Of a DNA stretch of 64,000 nucleotides, positions 24,900 to 36,779 are shown piece after piece. Under the pieces are notes generated by a model, which saw only the letters and a program-made list of their open reading frames with translations, did not search any database and had not been told where the DNA came from. The position numbers were made by a program, and so were the translations under genes. The stretch is from positions 434,001 to 498,000 of the forward strand of contig JAMXDE010000026.1 of the NCBI GenBank assembly GCA_026770025.1. Reading direction: 5' to 3'. The stretch's first letter is position 1; every line of letters begins with the position of its first letter. Source of the DNA: Craspedostauros australis. Taxonomy: Eukaryota > Bacillariophyta > Bacillariophyceae > Mastogloiales > Achnanthaceae.

Positions 24900-25108
24900 G
24901 TGTTCGAGCTTAGTTGTGCGTGTGAATCGTATCCTGAACCAACACAGACCATGAAATGGTCACATTACGAGCGAATAGCTCGACGAGAAACGAAACTAAA
25001 GAAGTACCAAGGTACTGGGTATCAGAGACAAGGTACCATGAAACAAGATCGATACTGTGAGCCAGCTACTGACCCAAACCAGTTGAACCTGAAGAGATGT
25101 AAAGATCC

Positions 25109-25309
25109 TATCCGATGCTTGCAGAACAGAGGAATGCAAGAGCAGAGGCATGGACATGAACAGAGGTCAGAGAGTAAGCTCACAACTCCTAAGTTTGTAA
25201 TAACATTCGAGTTCTCAACAGACTTCCAGTGAACGCCCCCTTCTCGATCTGATCAATTGCAGAAGGACGCGTTCTCCCCTACGTTACCACCAATTCCTCA
25301 AGTCTAACA
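25109..25309 (+). repeat. 5' terminal repeat of element C
   Basis: A 201 bp block starting TATCCGATGCTTGC and ending TCAAGTCTAACA, repeated at 29824-30024. Its true 5' limit could lie further left if the downstream copy is truncated. Confidence 0.7.
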
Positions 25310-28300
25310 GATTAACAGTCGCAATACTCTACGTCCCGAGCTGACTGAGTGAACGAACAACCCCATCCCGAGACAGCTGCATCCCAGCTGAACGAACGAG
25401 CATCACGTGACGACGTGATAGCACTCGAACCGCAATTGCATTGAACGAGTCCGCAACAGCCTGTTGCCGACATACCGAACCCCTCATCACCCGAGCGCAT
25501 CCGCTGTGAAGAGACAGAATGAACCCGATCATCTCCAAGATGACATCCACGAACCCACTGGACATCCTCAACCACGCCCTCAAGGCGGTTGGGATCAAGA
25601 ACGACTCCGACGAGCGTCGAGTCATCACCTCATCTGGCGTAGAGGACATCGACGACCTCACGCTGTTGACGAAGTAGGACCTGGATGGCCTCCACATCAC
25701 CATCTCCAAGGAGGGTAGCGAACCCTACAATTGCAAGCTTGCCGCACTGCATGTGCGCAAGATCCTTGCGCTGGAGCGCTGGTACGACAGCCAAGGAGGC
25801 ATGGAAGCCAGCACCTGGCTTGAGCTGAACGCAGCTCGCCTTCAGACCTTCATGAAGAAGGAGAAGAAGGCAGAATCGAAGACAACCATGGCAGAAGTGC
25901 CCACACCTGACGTGATCCCCTCGTCTACCCCATCTTCGGACGATGTCGCGGCCTTCAAGCGTGGCACCAAGCGCAACCTGAGCGACTACCCGACCATGAA
26001 GAACGACGAGCAGTTCCTGCAGTTCGATCGCCGTCTCCGAGCCACCGCAGCGGCCCATGGAATCAAGAACGCCGTCGATCCTGAGTACCTGCCAGCGAGT
26101 GAAGAGCTCGCACTGTTCGAAGAGCAATGTACGTTCCTGTACTATGTTCTCTCAAACTCCCTTCGCACCATGAAGAGCCGCAACTGCCTCTTGCCGTACG
26201 CCGACAAGGAGGACGGACATGACGTCTACATGATGTTGAAGGAGGAGTACGCCTCTGGCGTAGCGGCGACCAACAAGGCCCAGATGATCCAAGCTGAGAT
26301 CAGGAACCTGAAGCTCAACAACACCTGGAACAGCAGCCGTGAGACATTCGACAATAGCTGGTTGTCGAAGGTGAACGACCTGGAGGAGGTCCAAGACAGC
26401 CCAGTCGCCGACGACTGGAAGATGCAATGGCTGCGTGAAGCCATCGCTCCAGACAACGACCTCTGTCGCGCTCTCGACGACGCCGACGCTCTCCAAACCA
26501 ACATGAGCCTCACCACTGGCAAGATGGACTTCTCTCTGGACTTCGATGCGTTCCTCGGTATTGTGCGTCGTTCTGCACAACACAACGACCTGCGCAACCC
26601 GCGCAACAAGACGAAGCGCAGGATCAACAACACCAACAAGGACAACGAGAAAGGCGAAGACAACGCCAACAAGAACAAGACCGGAACCCATCGCATCCCG
26701 GATGACGAATGGAAGAAGATGACCTGGCCTCAGAAGAAAGCGCACATGGAGGCGCGTGGCCAATGGGACCCTTCCAAGAACAAGAGCAAGAACAAGTCCC
26801 AGCGTCAGGCCAACAAGACCGCTGACACTGACAAGACCTCATCGGGATCCTCTTCTGGGGAGACCGGTACCAAGACAAGCGCTGCCCCCGGTGACGCTAT
26901 CAAGCGTATGCTGGCAAACACACAGACCAGCAAGAGTGAAGAGATCACAGTCAATGGTAAGGTCTACCGCACTGTGAACATCACCGAAGTTTGCTACAGC
27001 TTCAACAAGGCAACCACCAACATGTCTGGTTCCCTAATTGACAGTGGTGCGAACGGAGGTCTCGCTGGAGAAGATGTCGTGGTCCTGGACAGGACCGGAC
27101 ACACAGCGGATATCAACGGGATCGGTGATACCACGATTTTCAACCTCGACATCGGCACCGTGGCTGGCCTCGTCATGTCGACTGAAGGACCCATCATCGT
27201 GAAGTTCTACCAGTATGCCATCCATTGGAAAGGCAAGACAATCCATTCCTCCAACCAACTCGGAGCGTTTGGGTTGGATGTGAACGAGCGTCCAAGCAGC
27301 CTACCAGGTGGTCGCCAATCCATCATCGTGCCAGACGGACACATCATCCCTCTTGCGATCCGACAAGGTCTGTCGTACATGGACATGCGTCCACCCACAT
27401 CCAAAGAGATGGGCACCTATCCGCACGTTGACTTCACGGCGGATGAAGTTTGGGATCCATCCGCACTCGATCAAGAAACCCTGACGGCGGAACAGTCACT
27501 CGATGAAATTTCTGAGGAAACTTTCGAATCTCAGGATGCCCTTAAGGTTTCCAAGACCAAGAAACTCGGTGAGATGACAACACCAGTTACCATCCAACGT
27601 ACGCCAATCAACTACAAGGCGCTCCGCCCGCGGTTCGGTTGGATCCCCGCTCTACGCATCCGAGACACACTCCGCTGTACCTCCCAATGGTACCGCTCCT
27701 CCGAGCGTTTTGAGATGCGCAAGCATTTCAAGACCCGATTCCCAGCAGCCAAAGTCAACTGTCTCCACGAGACAGTGGCGATGGACACTCTCTTTTCCGA
27801 TACACCCGCACATGATGATGGTGTTCCAGGACATGGTGGGTGCACCATGATCCAGATCTATGTTGCTGTGGACTCTCGCTTCACTGCTGGATTCCCGATG
27901 GCATCCGAGAAGCAGGTCTCCAGCACCTTCCAGGAGTTCATCAGGCGCCATGGAGCTCCGGATCTGTTGATGTCAGACAATGCAAAAGCAGAGATCGGAT
28001 TCAAGATGCAAGACATCCTCCGGCAATATGCTATCGCCGACCACCAGAGTGAACCCGAGCATCAGCACCAGAACGCCGCTGAGCGACGCATCCAGGACAT
28101 CAAATGGATGACCAACGGTGTCATGGACCAAACAGGAACCCCTGCCCGCTTCTGGTTGATCTGTACGATGTATGTCATCGTCCTCTTCAATCACCTGGCA
28201 CAACGAACGGCAGGCAACGTCACGCCAATGCAGGCCGCCTACGGGCATCGTCCTGACGTGAGCAAGTTCATGTGCTACCACTGGTGGCAGCCAGTGTACT

Positions 28301-29823
28301 ACCAAGTCGAGAAGCCTGGCGTCCCCAGCCAGTCTCGCGAGCGCAAGGGACGCTGGGCGGGACCGTGTCTCCACAAGGGAGATGATCTGACGTACTGGGT
28401 GCTCGACGACGAGACGCAGCAGCTCCTGCCGCGATCTGCTATCCATGCTGCCGGCCTCCCACCCGAGTCCAACCTTCGTGCCGACTTCCCCATGCCTGAC
28501 GCTGGGGAGGATGACGGCTTGGCCAAGGTCCCATCCGCTGATGGGGAGCTTCAAGACGACTCTATCATCGAGTCCACTGCCGACCCGGTCGTTCATTCCC
28601 TCTCGGACGAAGTTCTTTTCGCTTCTGACGGAGCCGACAATCGAGCGACGGACGGGGGAATCGTCAAGGTGCCGCACTTCACACCTGAGGAACTGATCGG
28701 AAAGACCTTTGTGTATGATCGTGATGGCGAGCAAGTCAAGGCGGAAGTCATCCAACGTGTGAATGATGCTGATGCCGCAAACCATCAACGCATCAAGATG
28801 CTCCTTTCCATCGATGACGGAGCTGTCAACGACCTCATCTCGTATGTGGAACTGTCCGATCTTATCGAACAACAGACCGACAGCAGCACCAACAGAGAAG
28901 ATGCCAAGTGGGGATTCCACAGCATCACAGGACACGAAGGACCCTTGGTACCAACCTCCAACCGATACAAAGGATCTAAATACAACGTGATTGTCCAATG
29001 GGATGATGGATCTTTGACCACAGAACCACTCTCGCTGATGATTCGAGATGATCCTGTGTCGTGCGCTGTCTACGGACGCAAGCATGACCTCCTCGAACAT
29101 CCAGGGTGGAAGCGTCTCAAGAAGACTGCTGAACGGCAAGGACGCATGAAACGGCAAGCACACATTGCCAAGACCAAGTCCAAACGACACACCAACACAC
29201 CCATCTACCAGTTTGGTGTGCAAGTGCCACGCAATCACCAAGAAGCCATGCGCCTGGATGTCGGAATGTGTGTACTCGGATGTGTATGCATCAGTCACAC
29301 TTGCGCGCCATCATCCAGAATATTTGGTGGCGGAATCACGACCCAAAACTATGACGTCACAGCAATACCACCGAGATACCACAAGGATACTGCGATACTA
29401 CAATGACAGGATACCGTGATACCAGCGGATACCACAGTATCCATCACACGTGACGTCATATTGAGACCTTAACTACCAGGTCTACAGGAATGAAATATGT
29501 TGTGAATATTCCATCAGATTCGATCAATCATCAGGTTCAACAAAACTTGAGAACGGAACAACGACGAGACAACGAGAGAGAAACGACAACGTTGACGATC
29601 AAGTCAACATCAACGAGCAACATGAGAGAAATGTGCATGGAGGTGCAAGAGGATTGCACCAAGCAATGAGAGCAAGGAAGAGATGGATCAAGAGAGCATC
29701 TTGATCATCTCATACCTCACGCTCGCTCACTAACAATCAATAGCAACAACAGTAACAGTAACAGAAACACTTTGAGAAAGAGTGTGACTACTACCGATTC
29801 TCCGTGCGCGGAGCCTTCCAACA

Positions 29824-30024
29824 TATCCGATGCTTGCAGAACAGAGGAATGCAAGAGCAGAGGCATGGACATGAACAGAGGTCAGAGAGTAAGCTCACAA
29901 CTCCTAAGTTTGTAATAACATTTGAGTTCCCAACAGACTTCCAGTGAACGCCACCTTCTCAATCTGATCAATTGCAGAAGGACGCGTTCTCCCCTACGTT
30001 ACCACCAATTCCTCAAGTCTAACA
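29824..30024 (+). repeat. 3' terminal repeat of element C
   Basis: Partner of 25109-25309 with about four substitutions. It is followed by TGTTGGATGAAG. Confidence 0.7.
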
Positions 30025-31925
30025 TGTTGGATGAAGAGGAGGTACTGGAGGAGTGGCAATGTTGTCTCCTGGGGAGGCTGTATGGCAGGAATTGCAGGGC
30101 GGCTTGGTGGATTTGTTGGAGAAAAAGAAAGTGTTGTGCTGGGATTGCTCATAAATTGGTGTTGGGAATGGAGGGAAGTTCAGCTGTGGAATGGTTCTCT
30201 GGTTGCTGTCATCACCAGTGAAGAATGCACGACCATGGCGACTACCTCGTGTGGCGGTGGTGTCTCTGGAGAACTCTTGCGTGCTGCTGCTGTCAGTGTA
30301 GGATTTGTGTGTTGGTGAAGGGATGGGGCCAACAGTGCTGCCTTTGTGGTATTCTCCTGACCAGACTGATGACTTGTGTCATTGTCCAATGAGGTGGCAG
30401 TGGTACCTGATGCAGGCAGATTGGGATTGCCCCAAACATTGCTGCTGTTGCAGAATTCGTTGTTTCCAAGGAAGTCTCTGTAGGTTGGACTTTGCTCAGA
30501 ATTGGATGTGTTGTTGTTATCTGCAAAGAAGATGGCACAGGAAGGCATTCCATTGAGGAATATGATGTGTGGCCATGAGCTGCCATAGGGTGATCTGTCA
30601 TATGCATGGTGCATGTGTGAGGGTGAGGTGGGCAATTGGCCTGTGGGGGGTGCAGGCTTTCGTGAAGGCTTCTTTTGGGATCAACCATGATGAAGCTTTT
30701 GAATTGGGTGATGCTGTGATGTTGTGATGCTGTGATGCTGCGATCTTGCAATGCTGTGATGCTGCGATGCTGTGACGCTGCGATGTTGGTATGCGGCGAT
30801 GTTGGGATGCTGTGATGCTGCGATGTTGGGATGCTGCAATGTTGTGAACCTGCAATGCTACAATATTGTGATGTTACGATGTTGCAATGTTGTGATGCAG
30901 CCATCCTGTGATGTTGTGATGCTGTGATGCTCACATGATGAGATGCTCACATGCTGTGATGCTCACATGCTGTGATGCTCGTTGCACGGTAAGAGACTCA
31001 GGCACCACAACCCGCAAGCAGCACATTGGTAGCAAGAGGCATGCTGATACGTAACAACAAAGGCATGGCGTGTGGGTGTTGGCAAGGAAGCGGATTCGAA
31101 AAACGAAAATGCGACCTCGCCAATTTGGCGATTCGCGTCTCACCAATGGAATGAGCGACAGTCCCGAAGCTCAAAATCGATTCACGAGTACATTAGGCAA
31201 CTATATCAACCTAAAGACAGTAACAGACATATAAGTTTGATAGCATGGTTGGAAAGAAGAGCTCGAGAGGATGAAGAATATGTAAAGAAAAGAGGTTCCC
31301 ACTCGTAGGCGTTGGGGTCAATAATTCGAATAACTGATTTCGAATTGTTTATCTCCCAATTATTGGGCGATAGGTCGTAAAGGGATAGACCACATGGTTG
31401 TGACCGCCTCGGCGAGAGGATTCTGAGATGACATCTATTGTGCAGAATGAGCCCAAGACCGCTATGTCCGGAGACTTCAAAGATGGAGAGTCAAAATCCT
31501 CGAAAAAGAGGCAAGATCCTACCAGACCCCTGTAGAATCCTACGTGTAGTCAACTGTAGCTAACAAGATCCAACAACAACCCGTTCTGTCCGTCGTCCGA
31601 AGGCAAAACCACACACCAAGAGGGTCAACAAACACAAAAAGATCGACTAGACAGTAGTAACAACAAGATGATGTTATTACTTCCCTGGATAGCCCTGAGT
31701 CTTAAGTTTACGTAGATGTAAAGATATGTTGGGTGGAGTGCCTACAACTTCAAGTCTGAGATCGGGAAAAATGGATCCAAAATCTGTAGCCAACTGTAGC
31801 CAATTTTTTAGGGTCTGTTTGTTTGAGGCAATAGCGTGCGAGAGGTACATTCCGACAAGAAGTGCTGTCACGCCTTGGACTTCGCGGAGAGCACAGAGGA
31901 TGATTGATGCGAAACACGCGTACTG
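30025..31925. other. Stretch without a clear gene
   Basis: A minus-strand frame of about 150 codons ending near 30180 is rich in Asn, Pro, Ser and Thr, with no stop until the element C border. It might be the remains of a low-complexity host gene but matches no family. The minisatellite at 30700-30990 is described separately. From 31000 to 31925 there are only short frames. Confidence 0.4.
30700..30990 (-). repeat. Degenerate ~10 bp minisatellite
   Basis: Imperfect tandem units of the type TGTGATGCTG and TGCGATGTTG over nearly 300 bp. On the minus strand one frame reads as repeats of SITASQH. The array is irregular and thus probably old. Confidence 0.8.
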
Positions 31926-32310
31926 GGAGTTGTCGGAAAAGGAGAAAAGCTTACTTTTTATGTCGGAATTGGCAAGACTAGGTACTTGATTAGACGTAAA
32001 TATGTGATTTGCACCCATCATTGTACTTTGTTTGTTCCTACTACTATTGAGTACTTAGTTAGTGCTCTCCTTTGTGTTTCTGTTTCTGTTGTTTTCGTTG
32101 TTTTTTGGTGTTTGTTTTGGTTTTGTTCGTGCTGTTGTTGTTATTCTGTGTGATCTACTCTGGGGAGTAGTGCTCTCTGTCTGTGATTTCTGCCTGCTTT
32201 GCTGGTTCTCGTGTGATGTTCCTGTTGTTGACGCATTCACGCTGATGCGGTGATTTTGTTGTTGTTGTTGACGCATCCAGGCTGATGCGGTGTACTGCGT
32301 TGCGCTGCAC

Positions 32311-34437
32311 TCAGGCGTTCACAGTGTGCCCTGTTGCATCGGCAGACACGACACTGCCATTCACTCCATCAGGCATTCCTGCTGCAGCTCCACCTGATAC
32401 CTCGTCCACTTTCAGGCGGAGCACATCATCACGACGTGGGGCATCCTCACCGTTGCGGGGGCGCACAGAGCCAGTCAGAGCTGTCATCTCCATCTCGACA
32501 GTGGGGATGGAGCTCCCAGCACTGCTGGATTGAGAAGAGCTCCAGACTGGGTCGGGAACACCACCACCAGGCAACCCGCTGGAGCTGTGGGCAGCCAGGG
32601 ATGCATTGGTGTGAGCTTGAAGGAGCTGCGCCTCAAGCTCAGCCAGCCGGGCCTGCACATGCTGCTCACGAGCATGAGCTTCGTTGCGCATGGCCTCGAA
32701 CTGGGTTCGAGCTTCATGCTCAATCCGGGCCTTGGCCTGAGCATCAAGCTGGGAGCGCTCTTTTGCTGCGCGCAAGAGAGCCTCGCATTCCGCCCGTTCC
32801 TTGCGAGCTAGCTCTTGCGCTCGAGCAACTTGGGCTGCAGCCTCGCGCTCCATCTGCTGGCGGATCGCAGCAGTCTGTGCAGCAGTCTGGGCAGCATTCT
32901 GATTGGTTGCAGGAGGGCTGGCAAACCCGCCACCAGAATTGGGAATCGGAGATCCGAACGGAGCAGGATGATGGTTGCCGCTGGCGCCACCTGGTTGGGT
33001 TGGAGCAGGATGGCCAAAGGGGTGGGGCCCGAATCCTTGTGCGGTTGGAGCTGCAGGCAAAGGCATGGTGGGATTGAAGGAGTACACCATCCCATCCAAG
33101 CCGCGGACGCCACGACGACCAGCCGTCCCGAATTGCTGCTGATTGAAGCTCTCTTGGAAAAAGCAAAATGTCACCAGCGTGGTGGTGCCGAGATAGTTCT
33201 CAACTATCTCAAAGTTGGGCTCCTCGAGGTCCTTGGTCTTGACGTTGCGGAAGAGACTGTCAATCTTTCTTGGGAGACTGAACTGGCAGCTGACGACGAG
33301 CTCGCCTGCATCGTCGGTGACCTTTCGAGCGAGATCCTGGAAATAATTTTTAGCTGCCGCAAGGCTTGTAGAAAACCCTTTGTCATAACCATAGACTCCG
33401 TAGATGCACTCTGCTGTGAAGTACATCTTTGGCACTTTGTAGGTCAGCTTCAGTGTCCATCCTTCATCCTCCGTAGATAGTGCCACAGAATCCGGATCCA
33501 CCTTTGCGTCCAGGACCACAAACATGTGAATCCCCTCACGGTAGCGCCCAGTTCCGTTTGCAGCTGTCAATGGATCGAAAGCACGTTCAGTGAATGATCC
33601 GAGCTTGACCATGTCCAGTGCAGGGCTCATGGCGCGATCTGCACTCCGGATTCCCATCTTGTTCATGGCATCCACGATGGTCTTGTCGTTGGGTGTGGCG
33701 TCGCGCTTGGGGGCAGGAGGAGGTGTTGGTTTGCTCACGTCTCGGACAGGGGGTCCACGAGGGCCTTGAACTCCACGACGAGGCATAATGAATGGTGGGG
33801 TAGCTTGAGAGAGATCGTTGTCAACGAATCCTGGGTCGAGCTCCAAGCTATCTGAAGATACAGCAGAACCGAGACGATCAGAATGAACAGAAGGAAGGTA
33901 ACTTTCGTCGTCGTCCGAAGAAGAACCGCGAGCAAGATCAGCAGCAGGAGGGTGATTGGCATCAGTGTTGTTAACAGCGCCTTGCGCTGGTCGGTAGTTC
34001 AGGTCGATTCCGCGTTGTTCACGCAATTCTGCAAGGCGTTCTGTGGAATCCAGACCGCACCTCTTGCGAAAATCAGATCCAAATCCTGTGCACAGCGAAG
34101 CAAATCAGAGCTGTGTGAGAAGAGATTTGGTTCACGAACATGTCAGGACAGTCGGCGATCACAATAATAGTCACAACAGGCAACATCACAAAACAGACGC
34201 ACCTTTTCCACTCTCGAGGAACTTCAGCAGACCGGCCCAACAATTGAGAAAATTCTTCTTCGTGTTCTTCTGGCTGTAGAGACTGTGCCACTCGACGTGC
34301 GACTCCCAGAAGTTCGAGAAGCCTTCCTTGGTTGGTTGGAAGCGAGGGGGATTGGAGATGAAACCTTTGATGATGTATGCAGCGTGATCTCCTGCGGGTG
34401 ACCACCTTTGAGCTCGAGCAACTTGGATTTGTGCCAT
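32311..34437 (-). CDS. Accessory protein of the two-gene transposon, unknown family
   Basis: Two exons on the minus strand: 34437-34203 and 34085-32311, with a 117 bp GT-AG intron (34202-34086) whose removal joins the frames; predicted 669 aa. The ATG at 34437 is in a good context (AAGATGG). Residues about 1-80 form a basic and aromatic N-terminal region (FSNFWESHVEWHSLY), possibly DNA-binding. Then come an acidic Ser/Asp stretch, a Pro-rich linker, a mixed alpha/beta region around residues 190-390 (KLTYKVPKMYFTAECIYGVYG), a Gly/Pro/His-rich segment, a long Ala/Glu/Arg/Gln coiled coil (about residues 470-570) and a Ser-rich tail. I recognise no domain. Its place inside the TIRs, divergent from the transposase, suggests the partner protein found in Harbinger elements; that role is inferred from position only. 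It could also be a host gene carried as cargo. Confidence 0.7.
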
Positions 34438-34849
34438 CTTGGAGGTAAGCTGAATTGTGGGCTTGTGATGGACACCCCTGTTACAGCAGATACTGCGAGT
34501 GCAACGCTGCAAACAACTCGACCAATGCTGGGAGATGGTATCGTCAACCGATCAACCAGCTGTCTATTCAAATGAAGCACGCAGGTAGGAGCAACGCAGC
34601 CAGACTACGGCAAGCAGTCAGGCTGTCACATTCGTCATTGCCTGTTTCAATCAGCAGTATTGCACAGATGAGGAGGATTGTGGTGCGTACATGAGGGCAT
34701 GAGGTGCCATCATCCTGTTTTGTTCGGAATGCAACTTCCTCGTGGGTCGAATTTGCTTTTTGTGGGAGCTCAGTTGGATTTGGTGAGCATACTCAGCTTC
34801 ATGTGCTTTGGACGGCTCACTTGGAATGATGTCTTCAAATCTGTATATT

Positions 34850-35130
34850 GACCCTCCGACAAGAAATTCTTAGGAACCGACAGTATTCGTTTTTGGGGGG
34901 ACAAGTACCTGGTTTTCGCCGACAAGTCTCATGTGTGCTTTCCTACGCAACAGTCAGTAGTAGCCCACGTAGAAATCAAAAGATAGAATTTGTGGTTCGC
35001 CATTTCTACTCCGACAATTCTAACGTTCTAGTCCGACGGTTACTAAACCGTTAATTTTCTTGCCTATTTAGTATCTGTCGGATGGAAATCGTGTACTTGT
35101 CGGATGCGAATTGCGTATTTGTCGGACGCC
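34850..35130. promoter_or_regulatory. Array of TGTCGGA/TCCGACA motifs between divergent genes
   Basis: Eight copies of a (T)CCGAC(A) motif lie between the two transposon genes. Five are in one orientation (34855, 34876, 34918, 35010, 35032) and then three are in the other (35076, 35098, 35120). Neighbouring copies are mostly spaced 21-22 bp, about two helical turns. The same 7-mer occurs twice, 30 bp apart, in each terminal inverted repeat (31931, 31961; 37945, 37975). The likely reading is a set of binding sites for the element's own protein, with a role in both end recognition and control of the divergent promoters. Confidence 0.6.
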
Positions 35131-35829
35131 TTTTTGGCTCCTCGATTTGAAATGGTGTGGAGTGGAGTACTCAGCTCTACTTGTCATTGGCTTGTGTCGA
35201 AGTTGGTCCCACCGAACAGCATGTTGGCCCCGTCGCAGGACAGCTCATCGCAGAGGTGCGCTTTGGCCGATCGGCCTGTTCTCCGATTTGCGTTGCCACA
35301 TGCAACGGAAGCAGACACACGAACCAGGGGTGGTGCTTCACAACGACGATTCAAGCCAAGCACCAACATCTCTTGCTCCTCTCTTCTGTGTCGAATTCAG
35401 ACGAAGAAGAACACCATCCAACCCTCATGGAGGCGGCCCCTCGGCGGAGGACACCATCAACTGGGGCACCCCGGTCACCACAGAACCATGCTCTTCGGTT
35501 TTCGCGTCGCCATCATCGCACAGCCAACATCAATCAAAAACCACGAACACAATGTGATGTTCTGTGTCCAAGGATTCAAATGCAGAGGGGTGCAAATGGA
35601 TCCATGCCAGTGGCTGCATCTACTGGTGCAAGCCAGCAACCATTTACAGAAGAGAACAGATGAAGCAGACAACCCCATCATCAGACACGGATTCTCCCAA
35701 GTCAGTTGGCCGATCCTTCATGATTTGGAGAGGCAGGGACAGCCATTTCTTCAGCTCCAACTTCTCCCTTCAATCCAATCTCCAACCGATGTTGAATGGT
35801 GCCTACGATCATTGATATTCTATTGGCAG

Positions 35830-36779
35830 TGTGCAAGACTTTCTTGATCTTGCGCGCTACATCCTTCTCACCCCTGGCCAGTGCATCACCAATCTACGAT
35901 GCCGATCAGGTGCATTCGGGGAGGACTTCACTGTTGCATTTGGGATTTCGCCTCATCTCTGCTCTGTGCTGTGGGCACTTGCAGCACGTCGTGGGGACCT
36001 GAAGCCAAAGCATCTCCTTTGGGCCCTGTACTACATGCGGCACTACCCATCCGTGCGCATGGCATGCGTCTTCCTTCGGACCACAGATAAGACTCTCAAG
36101 CTCCATATCTGGTCAGCCATCAAGGCTGTAGCGGATTTGAAAAATGATGTGGTAAGTCCAAGGGGAATGCATTTCACTCACAATTGATTCAGCAACAAAC
36201 AAGCTCACATCTTTTGCACTGCTTGTCTCTCTTCAACGTCGCCATGAAAAGATCCTGTGGGAGAACCAATACTCTGGGGATTTGAACAGATCGTGCCTGG
36301 TCACTGTTGATGGCACTGATTTCAAGATCAACGAGCCAACCCCATTCGACCGCAAGTGGTATTCGCACAAGTTCCGATCGGCTGGAATCAGATATGAGAT
36401 CGCTGTGTCGATCCAAAAGGGAGATATCGTATGGATGAATGGTCCGTTTGCTTGTGGGCGGCACCCAGACCTCAAGATCTTTCGCTCTTTGTTGAAACAG
36501 TACTTGGATGATGGTGAGATGGTGGAGGCTGATCGTGGATACCGCGGTGACGAAGCTGTCCGAACATCCGATGATTTTGTTACAGAGGCAGAGAAGCAAG
36601 CCAAAAGCCAAGCTCGTGCTCGCCATGAGACTGTGAATGGCCGCTTCAAGAATTGGAAGATCCTGGAGAATCGTTTCCGCCATGACCTGATGTTGCACAA
36701 GCATGTGATGAAAGCAATTGTCACCATAACCCAGCTTCAAATCGAACATGGCAACTCTCTATTCCAAGTACAATACTAG
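35830..36779 (+). CDS. DDE transposase, PIF/Harbinger-IS5-like (3' exons)
   Basis: Two exons are clear: one ending at 36151 and one from 36252 to 36779, separated by a 100 bp intron (GTAAGT...AG, 36152-36251) that keeps the frame. The upstream exon carries a helical region (ALAARRGDLKPKHLLWAL), typical of the N-terminal part of these transposases. The last exon carries the catalytic core: first D in VTVDGTDFKINEP, second D in MVEADRGYRGDEA, and E in ARHETVNGRFKNW. It also has the YSHKFRSAG and RHPDLKIF motifs seen in Harbinger/IS5-type enzymes. The start is uncertain: the frame is closed just before 35816, and a splice acceptor at 35829 suggests another exon within 35100-35800. No lesion is visible in the core, so the enzyme may be functional. 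Confidence 0.8.

Larger units (their letters stand above)
25109..30024 (+). mobile_element. Ty1/copia element C, internally reduced
   Basis: Plus-strand copia bounded by two ~201 bp direct repeats (25109-25309 and 29824-30024) ending GTCTAACA. The main open frame (25753-29406) holds a gag with a Lys-rich linker, a protease core LIDSGANGG near residue 430 and an integrase core with AMD...MSDNAK...AAERR as D, D and E. It then reaches the start of a pol region (FGVQVPRNHQEAMRLD), after which RT and RNase H are absent. About two breaks are visible in the coding region. The segment 29407-29823 is not copia coding and contains GATACC-type short repeats. The two repeats differ at only about four positions (near 2 %), so the element is much younger than D. 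No clear target duplication was found. Confidence 0.85.

Noticed and set aside
25013-25032. GGGTATCAGAGAC stretch resembling a primer binding site near element C
   Set aside because: It lies upstream of the terminal repeat, where a primer site cannot be; probably chance or an older fragment.
30700-30990. Possible CRISPR-like or coding repeat array
   Set aside because: Units are about 10 bp, irregular and have no spacers; a minisatellite explains it.
35104-35847. Long plus-strand frames before the transposase
   Set aside because: Several frames are open at once and none has a recognisable domain or a clear splice donor; the first exon remains unresolved.
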